Positions 9,251 through 16,370 of a stretch of DNA of 40,952 nt are shown in pieces. Below the pieces are notes generated by a model. It saw only the letters and a program-made list of their open reading frames with translations. It searched no databases and was not told the DNA's origin. The stretch comes from Clostridiales bacterium. Its GTDB lineage: Bacteria > Bacillota > Clostridia > Christensenellales > UBA1242. The stretch spans positions 1 to 40,952 of the forward strand of contig SVIS01000013.1 of assembly GCA_015069385.1 (NCBI GenBank), in the 5' to 3' direction. The translations under genes and the position numbers were made by a program. The stretch's first letter is position 1. Each line of letters opens with the position of its first letter.

Positions 9251-9279
9251 TTGATTAAAATTAAAAAATTCGTTAAACT
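9251..9279 (+). promoter_or_regulatory. Candidate promoter of the thioredoxin gene
   Basis: TTGATT at 9251-9256, 17-bp spacer, TAAACT at 9274-9279; the start codon follows 20 bp later with AAGGAG between. The -10 is a weak match. Confidence 0.4.
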
Positions 9280-9298
9280 AATACTTAAGGAGAATATT

Positions 9299-9607
9299 AT
9301 GAAATTAATTAATGAAAAAGAATATGAACAAGAAGTATTAAAAAGCAGCGGTGTAGTGCTATTAGATTTTTTTGCATCTTGGTGTGGTCCATGCCGTATG
9401 CTTGCACCTGTGTTAGAGGAAATAGAAGATGAAAGAAAAATTCCAGTATTCAAAATGGATGTTGATGAAAATAACAATGTGCCACGTGAATATGGTGTTA
9501 TGAGTATTCCAACTGTGTGCATTTTTAAAGATGGTGTTTTTCAAGAAAAATTTTTAGGTTTTAGAGGTAAAGAAGAAATTTTAGGCATTGTAAGCAAATA
9601 TCTATAA
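9299..9607 (+). CDS. trxA: Thioredoxin
   Basis: 102 aa. An open frame extends upstream into the previous terminator, but ATG 9299 has AAGGAG about 8 bp before it and gives the standard thioredoxin length. The redox motif is WCGPC (Cys29, Cys32). The cis-proline is in MSIPTVCIF, and the FKDG and GF(R)GKEEI segments complete the fold. It acts as a cytoplasmic protein disulfide reductase. No thioredoxin reductase gene is nearby. Followed after 11 bp by a hydrolase gene, probably in the same transcript. Confidence 0.95.
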   Translation: MKLINEKEYEQEVLKSSGVVLLDFFASWCGPCRMLAPVLEEIEDERKIPVFKMDVDENNNVPREYGVMSIPTVCIFKDGVFQEKFLGFRGKEEILGIVSKYL

Positions 9608-9618
9608 GGGAGTAGCCT

Positions 9619-10554
9619 ATGATGGACATTAACTACTTTTTGTCATCTGATGGCAAAACGCAAGTAGCATATTATATTTACGATAACAATGTTGTACAGC
9701 CACGTGCAGTACTTCAAATTTCTCATGGCATGCAAGAGCATTTAACAAGATATTCACACCTAGCCGCCTTTTTGAATGCACATGGAATTGTTGTTTGCGG
9801 TAATGACCATTTAGGACATGGAAGAACTTCTATTTCAAAAGAAACAGATGGCTTTTTTGCAGCAAAACATGGTGCTGATTATGTTTTACATGACTTGTAT
9901 AAACTAACAAAAATAGTAAAAGAAAAATATAGTGGTTTACCATACTTTTTAATGGGGCACTCTATGGGAAGTTTTTTTGCAAGGGCTTATGCTACTAGTT
10001 TTCCAAATGAATTAAATGGATTAATTTTATGTGGCACTTCTGGCAGAGTTACTGGAACAATTCTTGGGCTTTTTATTTTAAATATTCTTAAAATATTTAA
10101 AGGCAAAAAAGCACATTCTGGTTTGGCCGAAAATATTATGAGTGGCTCGTATTTTAAATATATAGACAATGTTCAATCAAAAAAAGAATGGATAACCTCA
10201 AGCCAAGAAGATTTAAATAATTATTTACAAAACGATCGTTGCCAAATACGTTTTACAGTTAGTGCCTATTACGATATGGTTTGTACTTTAAAAAAGGTAA
10301 ATAAAAAATCTTGGGCAAAAAAAATACCTAAAGATTTGCCAGTATTTTTAGTATCTGGCGCTTGTGATCCAGTAGGGCAGTATGGCAAAGGTGTGTGTCA
10401 AGTATATTCTATGCTCGAAAAGCAAAAAGTAAAAAATGTTGACCTTAGGCTTTACGCCTGTGGAAGGCACGAACCTTTTAACGAAGTACAACCAATAAAA
10501 AGTATGTTTTATAATGATATTTTGCAATGGTTAGAAAACCACATAAATGATTAA
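9619..10554 (+). CDS. Alpha/beta hydrolase, monoacylglycerol lipase/lysophospholipase-like
   Basis: 311 aa, no signal peptide. The oxyanion-hole region ISHGMQEHLTRY (35-45) and the HLGHGRT segment (64-70) are typical of the Hydrolase_4/lysophospholipase L2 group. The nucleophile is Ser115 in GHSMGS. The acid is probably Asp in SGACDPVGQYG and the base His in GRHEPFNE. It would hydrolyse acyl-glycerol or lysophospholipid esters in the cytoplasm; the exact substrate cannot be read from sequence. ATG 9619 or the adjacent ATG 9622 may be used; GGGAG lies just upstream. Confidence 0.88.
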   Translation: MMDINYFLSSDGKTQVAYYIYDNNVVQPRAVLQISHGMQEHLTRYSHLAAFLNAHGIVVCGNDHLGHGRTSISKETDGFFAAKHGADYVLHDLYKLTKIVKEKYSGLPYFLMGHSMGSFFARAYATSFPNELNGLILCGTSGRVTGTILGLFILNILKIFKGKKAHSGLAENIMSGSYFKYIDNVQSKKEWITSSQEDLNNYLQNDRCQIRFTVSAYYDMVCTLKKVNKKSWAKKIPKDLPVFLVSGACDPVGQYGKGVCQVYSMLEKQKVKNVDLRLYACGRHEPFNEVQPIKSMFYNDILQWLENHIND

Positions 10555-10591
10555 ATAGTAACTAATTCTGCAATATTATAAACTATCCTAA

Positions 10592-10626
10592 TAAAAAGAC
10601 ACTTTATTAAAAAAGGTGTTTTTTAT
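10592..10626 (+). terminator. Probable terminator after the hydrolase gene
   Basis: AAAAAGACAC paired imperfectly (one bulge) with GTGTTTTTT across an A/T-rich loop, ending in Ts. The stem is weak. Confidence 0.45.
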
Positions 10627-10700
10627 ATTTTATGATAAATTTCCTAAAAAGTATTTAAATTTAAAAGTAATTGTGTTAAAATGTGCTTGTGAGGTATTTA

Positions 10701-11771
10701 ATGAAAAAAATATTAAATTTAGTATTAATTTTAACAATTACTATGTGTTCATTTGTTTTAGTCGCATGTGGTGATAATGGAGATTACACACCAAATTTAA
10801 CAAAAACATATACTGCAAATGGATTTGAAATAAAAACAACTAGTGATTTTACTTTACAAACAACAAGTGAAGGCATAAAACTAACAAGCGAAGGCGATAA
10901 TCAAGTTTCTTTTGGAGATACTTATATTTATGCTCAATACGATACTGCAAATGATTATTATAGTTTTGAAAACATAACCTTAGACCAATATACAAGCGAT
11001 ATTGCAAAAATTGAGAATATAAATCTTTCAACTCCTATTAAAAATATTACTATAACTGAAAAATTGTCTAACATATTTTCAGGCAATCTTTCTATGAATA
11101 TGTATATTATTGATGAAATGCAAAATCCAAATGGTAATTGGGATTATTATACAATTTTATGTATAGGCAAAGGCTCAAATGCTTTTGTGTATTTTAATAT
11201 CAATACAACTATACAAGATGTTTATTATAATGACAATATTGAGAAATTTACATCTATTATCAGTTCAACAACATTTTCTACTCCTTCAGTTAAAAGTTAT
11301 AATGACTCTGCAAAATCATATATTTCAAGCACAATAGTTAAAACAGAAGATGTTATGAGTTATTGGAACTTTGAATTTGCAATACCTAATGATTATGTTG
11401 CTTATGAAAATCCAAGTTATATATTAGGTAATCATTTGGCAACAGCATACTCTTTAGAAGAATTTTGGAGTTCATCAATAAGATGCAGCAATTTAGCATC
11501 ATCTATGGGTAATGCAATTTTAGATGATGACGGTGCAAAACATATTATTAAATTTTCTACAAATAACTATTTAGGTTTTTATACAAAAAATACAATAAAT
11601 GAAACTTCGTTATCTTACAATATTTATTATCTTGATTCAAACAACAAACTTAATATTTACTATATTATGATAGGAGTTTCATATTCTAATGATTTGCACT
11701 CTTTAGGTTTTGGAAATTATTTTGAAGAACAAATGATTTCATGGATGCAAAATATAGAGATTTTACCTTAA
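10701..11771 (+). CDS. Putative lipoprotein of unknown function
   Basis: 356 aa when started at ATG 10701, which has GAGG at 10691-10694 with six-base spacing; an in-frame GTG at 10683 is less likely. Residues 1-23 are a lipoprotein signal peptide with lipobox LVAC, so Cys23 would be lipid-modified and the protein tethered to the outer face of the membrane. The remainder is rich in Ser, Asn, Tyr, Ile and Thr without a domain I recognise. Residues about 30-190 and 205-355 may be two related halves (each follows an FEI/FAIP-type strand), but this is only an impression. It stands alone between two terminators. Confidence 0.75.
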   Translation: MKKILNLVLILTITMCSFVLVACGDNGDYTPNLTKTYTANGFEIKTTSDFTLQTTSEGIKLTSEGDNQVSFGDTYIYAQYDTANDYYSFENITLDQYTSDIAKIENINLSTPIKNITITEKLSNIFSGNLSMNMYIIDEMQNPNGNWDYYTILCIGKGSNAFVYFNINTTIQDVYYNDNIEKFTSIISSTTFSTPSVKSYNDSAKSYISSTIVKTEDVMSYWNFEFAIPNDYVAYENPSYILGNHLATAYSLEEFWSSSIRCSNLASSMGNAILDDDGAKHIIKFSTNNYLGFYTKNTINETSLSYNIYYLDSNNKLNIYYIMIGVSYSNDLHSLGFGNYFEEQMISWMQNIEILP

Positions 11772-11852
11772 TAAAAACAATCGTTTTAAGGTTTTTAAGT
11801 GATTTATACTTTATTGAATTAAAAAGCACATTTTTATAAATAAAAATATATT

Positions 11853-11883
11853 AAAGCGAAAGTTGTTACTACTTTCGCTTTTT
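11853..11883 (+). terminator. Rho-independent terminator after the lipoprotein gene
   Basis: Perfect 11-bp stem AAAGCGAAAGT (11853-11863) / ACTTTCGCTTT (11871-11881), 7-nt loop, ending in five Ts. Confidence 0.9.
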
Positions 11884-11965
11884 ACAATAATTTTATTTCT
11901 TGGTGCACTCCAGCAAAATTATATTTTTAAGAAAATAATAATTTTTATTGTTAAATAGATTAAAT

Positions 11966-11993
11966 TTGTTTATTTTTTGTTTTTTTGTATGAT
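11966..11993 (+). promoter_or_regulatory. Candidate promoter of the flavoprotein-aconitase X operon
   Basis: TTGTTT at 11966-11971, 16-bp T-rich spacer, TATGAT at 11988-11993. The start codon at 12029 follows an AGGGGG ribosome-binding site. Confidence 0.45.
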
Positions 11994-12028
11994 AAACTAT
12001 TATAGTATTTTAAATTAGGGGGAATATA

Positions 12029-14296
12029 ATGCAAGAAAATAAACAAAACGAAAGAGTTTTGAAGGAGATAACTGCAAACTTTGGTGATTGGTTTAATCAC
12101 CAAAATGCACCAGAAATGACAAACAAGTTATATCCATATACTAAAATGTTTAGTCCAATAAAAATTAATAAATTAAAAATTAAAAATCGTTTGGTTATGG
12201 GGCCAATGGGTAATATTAGTATGTGCGAAGAAACAGGTCGTCCAAATCATCAAATGATAAGTTATTTTGAAGAACGTGCTCGTGGCGGTGTAGGCTTAAT
12301 TACAACAGGTTTAGTTCCTGTTAGTCATGGCATTGACCCAACAGTTACTGAACTTCATAATCTATCTTATTTTCCACGTATAGACAAAAGTCGTACTAAT
12401 TTTGCTGGTTGGAGAGATTTATCTTATGCTTGTCACTCTAATGGAGCACATGTATTTATTCAGTTAACACCGGGTCTTGGTAGAGTAGGTAACCCTCAGT
12501 GTTTGCTTAATTCATTTAAACTTCCAGTTTCTGCTTCTTGGAATCCAAATTACTATATGTCTGCAATTCCTTGCCGTCCGTTATCTAATGGTGCACTTAA
12601 AAAAATAATTAAACGCACCGGGCAAGCCGCAGCCGATGCAAAAGCCGCAAACATAGATGGTGTTTATTTGCATGGTCACGAGGGCTACTTAATGGAACAA
12701 TTAACAAACCCGGCATTTAATCGTCGCAAAATGGGGCATTTTGCTGATTGGCAAGCTTTTGGCATTGACACAATTAAACAAATTAGAAAGCGTGTTGGAA
12801 AAAATTATCCTATTATGTATAGAATAGATTTATCATTAGCATTAAACGCAACTTATGGTGAAAAATTGTCTAAAATAAAGTCGCTTCGTAAATTCCGTCA
12901 CGAAAGACGTGTTGAAGAAACTTTAACCTATATGGCAAATTTGGTTAAAGCGGGCGTTGATATTTTTGACGTAGATTTAGGCTGCTACGACAACTGGTGG
13001 TTACCACATCCACCAGCAACAATGCCTCCGGGCTGCTTTTTAGAAGTATCTAAATTAGTTAAAGATTACTTTAAAGAAATAGGTTTAAAATCAAATGTAG
13101 GAGAAGAAGTGCCAGTTGTTGCCGTTGGCAAACTTGGGTACCCTGATTTGGCTGAAAAAGCCTTGCGTGAAGAAATGTGCGACATGGTTATGCTTGCTCG
13201 CCCTCTTCTTGCTGACCCAGAGTGGGCAAACAAAGCCTATAGTGGTAATGTAAAATCAATTATACCTTGCATTGGTTGTCACGAGGCTTGTATAAAAGAG
13301 TTTGTCGAGGGTGGTCACCCACAATGTGCAGTAAATCCTCGCACTGCTTTTGAGTTTGAGTTTAGTAAAGATATACCAGAATCACCTATTAAAAAGAAAA
13401 TTGCAGTAATTGGTGCAGGTCCTGCCGGAATTGTTGCCAGTCAAACTTTAATTGCAAGAGGACACAAAGTTGATTTATATGAAAAATCTAATGTTCTTGG
13501 TGGAATGTTAAATGCTGCTGGTAAAGCAAAAATTAAATATGAAATAGAAAACTATCGTAAATATTTAGAAAGTCAGGTAGAAGAATTAAAGAAAAACAAA
13601 CAATTTAGTTTATTCTTAAAAACGAATGTTACTGAGGAAAAACTTAAATCACAAAATTATGATACAATTGTTGTTGCAACTGGTACAAAACAATTACCAA
13701 TTAATATAGAAGGTGCAAATGGTAAAAACGTTGCTACTGCAGTAGATGTTTATTTAAATCCAGACCTTGTAAAAAATGCGCAAGATATTACTATTCTTGG
13801 TGGTGGAGACAATGGTTGCGAACTTGCATATATGCTTGCTTATGAATATGGTAAGAATGTAAATATTGTAGATATTGCGCCTAATTTTATGACTCATTCT
13901 TGTACAGCAAATCGTGGTCATATTCTACATTATTTGGAAGAAATAGGAGTTAAAGCATACAACTGTACAAAAACAACTAAAATTGAAGAAGGCAAAATTA
14001 TAGTTGAGCAAAACGTTTCAAAAACTGTACCTAATCCATATAATACTTGGGCTCCTGTTTTGCCAGAAAATGTTGAAAATCCTCTTGCTAAAAAAATTAA
14101 AGAGCAATATGAAACTAAAGAAATTAAAACTGACTATTGTATAATTGCTTTTGGACAAGTAGCAAATGATGATTTATATTACTCACTTCAAGAAAAAAAT
14201 ATCGCTAAAGAAATTTATAATATTGGTGATTCAAATCGCCCTGGTAAAGTATTTACAGCAGTAAAAACAGCATACAGAAAGTGTAGAAATATTTAA
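12029..14296 (+). CDS. NADH:flavin oxidoreductase of the 2-enoate/2,4-dienoyl-CoA reductase family
   Basis: 755 aa, three-domain architecture. Residues about 40-400 are an Old Yellow Enzyme FMN-binding TIM barrel (MFSPIKINKLKIKNRLVMGPMG; ARGGVGLITTG; YLHGHEGYLMEQLTNPAFNRR). Four cysteines, Cys414, Cys417, Cys421 and Cys433, form the CxxCxxxC-x11-C 4Fe-4S site. From about 455 a FAD/NAD(P) module begins (GAGPAG near 461-466), with a second dinucleotide motif near ILGGGDNGCE. Such enzymes reduce alpha,beta-unsaturated acids or related C=C bonds using NAD(P)H. The N-terminal 40 residues are an extra extension. It is probably co-transcribed with the two aconitase X subunits 11 bp downstream, suggesting a shared pathway; the substrate is not deducible. 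Confidence 0.9.
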   Translation: MQENKQNERVLKEITANFGDWFNHQNAPEMTNKLYPYTKMFSPIKINKLKIKNRLVMGPMGNISMCEETGRPNHQMISYFEERARGGVGLITTGLVPVSHGIDPTVTELHNLSYFPRIDKSRTNFAGWRDLSYACHSNGAHVFIQLTPGLGRVGNPQCLLNSFKLPVSASWNPNYYMSAIPCRPLSNGALKKIIKRTGQAAADAKAANIDGVYLHGHEGYLMEQLTNPAFNRRKMGHFADWQAFGIDTIKQIRKRVGKNYPIMYRIDLSLALNATYGEKLSKIKSLRKFRHERRVEETLTYMANLVKAGVDIFDVDLGCYDNWWLPHPPATMPPGCFLEVSKLVKDYFKEIGLKSNVGEEVPVVAVGKLGYPDLAEKALREEMCDMVMLARPLLADPEWANKAYSGNVKSIIPCIGCHEACIKEFVEGGHPQCAVNPRTAFEFEFSKDIPESPIKKKIAVIGAGPAGIVASQTLIARGHKVDLYEKSNVLGGMLNAAGKAKIKYEIENYRKYLESQVEELKKNKQFSLFLKTNVTEEKLKSQNYDTIVVATGTKQLPINIEGANGKNVATAVDVYLNPDLVKNAQDITILGGGDNGCELAYMLAYEYGKNVNIVDIAPNFMTHSCTANRGHILHYLEEIGVKAYNCTKTTKIEEGKIIVEQNVSKTVPNPYNTWAPVLPENVENPLAKKIKEQYETKEIKTDYCIIAFGQVANDDLYYSLQEKNIAKEIYNIGDSNRPGKVFTAVKTAYRKCRNI

Positions 14297-14307
14297 AAAG
14301 GAGCATT

Positions 14308-15591
14308 ATGAAATTAACATTAGAAGAACAAAAGATTTTAAATGGAGAAAAGGGTGAAACATTAGCAAAAATAATGCGCACAGTAGTCGAATTTGGTGAT
14401 ATTTTTGGCGCTGAAAAACTTGTTGAAATAACACATGATGCTCACTTAGTTACTTCGTTTGGAATTGGTTTAATTAAACCGTTATTTAGGATTATGGACG
14501 AAATTATTGGTGCGGGAATTAAAAGTAAAGTTAAATTTACAGTTGACCCACGCCCAATTGATTATAAGAATGTTAAATGTGGTCCATTAAATAAATTAAT
14601 TTTTAGCAAAATAATGTATTCACAACAAAAACGTTACGAAGAACAACTTCGTAAAATAGGTTTACGTGGTAAAGATGATTTTACTTGTACTTGCTATTTA
14701 GATGAAGTTAAAAATACACCGAAAATGGGTGATATTTTATGCTGGGCAGAAAGTTCGGCTGTTGTTTATGCAAACTCAGTTCTTGGTGCCAGATGCAATC
14801 GTAATAGCGGTATGTTAGATATCTTTTCTGCAATACTTGGTAAAGTTCCATATTTTGGGCTTTTAACCGATGAAGGCAGAAAGGCTGATTGGGTAATTGA
14901 GGTAAAAACAACCAAACTTCCAGAAGCGCAGGTGCTTGGAAGTGCTATAGGCTTAAAGGTTATGGAAGATGTTCCTTATGTTGTTGGTTTAGACAAATTT
15001 TTAGGTAACAAATTAGACCATAATGCAAAAGATTACTTAAAGGATTTTGGTGCTGCTACTGCATCTAACGGAGCAGTTGGTTTATATCATATAAATGGTT
15101 TAACTCCAGAAGCAGTTAAATATGGCAAAGAAGAACTTGTAAAGGATAATGCAAAAGTTTATGTAATAGATGATGCCGAATTAGAGCGCGTAAAAAATTC
15201 TTATCCAATTCTTTGGAAAAAGTCAGAAAAAAAGGCGCAACTTGCATTTATTGGTTGTCCTCATCTTTCTTATACACAACTCGAAAACTGGGCAAATGAT
15301 ATTATAAACGAATTACAAAAAAATGGGTTAAAGAAAGTACAGGTTAGAACAATTCTTACAACAAGTCCTCATGTTAAAGCCAAGTTTGAAAAAACTAAAC
15401 TTTACAATAGTTTAATTAAAACAGGTGCTCGTGTTAGTTCTATTTGTCCTTTAATGTATACTAATAATCCAATTGCGGGTAAGAGAAGAATTGCAACCAG
15501 TTCAAATAAACTTCGTACTTATTCATCTAGCCGTTATTATACAAATGCCGAAATGCTAGAACTTGTTTGCTCTAAAGGGGGTGCAAAATAA
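14308..15591 (+). CDS. Aconitase X catalytic (large) subunit
   Basis: 427 aa. It begins MKLTLEEQKILNGEKGETLAKIM, the characteristic start of AcnX (former DUF521), and contains CAESSAVVYANSVLGARCNR-type residues (WAESSAVVYANSVLGARCNRN) and GMLDIFSAILGKVPYFGLLTDEGRKADW. AcnX proteins are Fe-S hydro-lyases. Known activities are cis-3-hydroxy-L-proline dehydratase in bacteria and phosphomevalonate dehydratase in archaea; which applies here cannot be read from sequence. ATG 14308 is preceded by AAAAGGAG. The stop overlaps the small-subunit start by one base. Confidence 0.92.
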   Translation: MKLTLEEQKILNGEKGETLAKIMRTVVEFGDIFGAEKLVEITHDAHLVTSFGIGLIKPLFRIMDEIIGAGIKSKVKFTVDPRPIDYKNVKCGPLNKLIFSKIMYSQQKRYEEQLRKIGLRGKDDFTCTCYLDEVKNTPKMGDILCWAESSAVVYANSVLGARCNRNSGMLDIFSAILGKVPYFGLLTDEGRKADWVIEVKTTKLPEAQVLGSAIGLKVMEDVPYVVGLDKFLGNKLDHNAKDYLKDFGAATASNGAVGLYHINGLTPEAVKYGKEELVKDNAKVYVIDDAELERVKNSYPILWKKSEKKAQLAFIGCPHLSYTQLENWANDIINELQKNGLKKVQVRTILTTSPHVKAKFEKTKLYNSLIKTGARVSSICPLMYTNNPIAGKRRIATSSNKLRTYSSSRYYTNAEMLELVCSKGGAK

Positions 15592-16085
15592 TGAAAACAA
15601 TAACAACGAATGGACCTATTAAAGGTTTTAGGGGCAGAGTAATTGCTGGTGGTGATTTAGTTGCTAAAGCAGTAGTTAGTCATGGTGGCGTAAATACTCT
15701 TGCTACATTTCAAAAAAGTGCACTAAAAAATGCAAAACAAGTTATTGCAAGTGACCAAAATAATCCAGACATTTATAAGAAAAATTTAACAGGTCAAATA
15801 CTATGTTTGCCAAAAACCATTGGCTCTACAACCGGTGGGCTAGTTATTCAAGCAATTTGTGCTATGCAAATTAATCCTGCAGCCATGCTTTTTAGTGAGG
15901 AGATAGATTCACTTGCAGCAAGTGGAGTAATTCTTGCTAAAAACTGGGAAAATTCGAAAATGATTTGCATAGATAAACTAGGCGATGAGTTTTTGCAAAC
16001 TGTTAAAACAGGTGATATATTAGAAATTAAAGCAGATGGCACTGTAAACATTTGTTTAGAAGCAAACGATATAAAAGCAGAATAA
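15591..16085 (+). CDS. Aconitase X swivel (small) subunit
   Basis: 164 aa, the former DUF126 family. The pattern GRVIAGGDLVAKAVVSHGGVNTLATF and the glycine/serine-rich loop GSTTGGLVIQAIC are typical; in the complex this loop contributes to substrate binding. Cys at position ILCLPK is also usual. It starts one base inside the large-subunit stop codon, as expected for a two-subunit enzyme. Followed by a strong terminator, so it ends the operon. Confidence 0.92.
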   Translation: MKTITTNGPIKGFRGRVIAGGDLVAKAVVSHGGVNTLATFQKSALKNAKQVIASDQNNPDIYKKNLTGQILCLPKTIGSTTGGLVIQAICAMQINPAAMLFSEEIDSLAASGVILAKNWENSKMICIDKLGDEFLQTVKTGDILEIKADGTVNICLEANDIKAE

Positions 16086-16109
16086 TAAGCAAGTATATTA
16101 GTAAAATTT

Positions 16110-16142
16110 CACTCATACATTAAGTTGTATGAGTGTTTTTTT
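16110..16142 (+). terminator. Terminator hairpin that overlaps the feoA start codon
   Basis: Perfect 10-bp stem CACTCATACA (16110-16119) / TGTATGAGTG (16126-16135), loop TTAAGT, then seven Ts. The feoA ATG at 16129 is in the 3' arm and the T tract is its third to fifth codons. Confidence 0.88.
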
Positions 16143-16368
16143 AAGTGAACTGAAAAAAGGTGATAAAGCATTGATAATAAAGATAGATAATAACATTCCT
16201 TTTAAAATTAAGCGCAGACTTTTAGAACTTGGCTTTGTTGAAAATACAAAAATATGTTTGCATAGTATATCAATTTTAGGTGAAGTTTTGTTGTTGGAAT
16301 TAAATGGCTTTTTATTGTCTGTAAGAAAAAATATTGCAAAACATATTCAAATTAAAAAGGTGAATTAA
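16129..16368 (+). CDS. feoA: Ferrous iron transport protein A
   Basis: 79 aa, SH3-like FeoA fold: FLSELKKGDKALIIKIDNN, then KIKRRLLELGFVENTKICLHSISILGE and LLLELNGFLLSVRKNIAKHIQI. It is the usual cytoplasmic partner of FeoB and the genes are 2 bp apart. The only suitable start, ATG 16129, lies inside the terminator hairpin of the preceding operon and has no Shine-Dalgarno. Either translation is deliberately weak and structure-controlled, or transcription starts very close to the ATG. No other in-frame ATG/GTG/TTG start lies nearby until TTG at 16171, which would remove part of the fold. Confidence 0.88.
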   Translation: MSVFLSELKKGDKALIIKIDNNIPFKIKRRLLELGFVENTKICLHSISILGEVLLLELNGFLLSVRKNIAKHIQIKKVN

Positions 16369-16370
16369 CA

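Noticed and set aside
9212..9298. N-terminal extension of thioredoxin
   Set aside because: It begins inside the preceding terminator; ATG 9299 has a good ribosome-binding site and gives the standard thioredoxin length.
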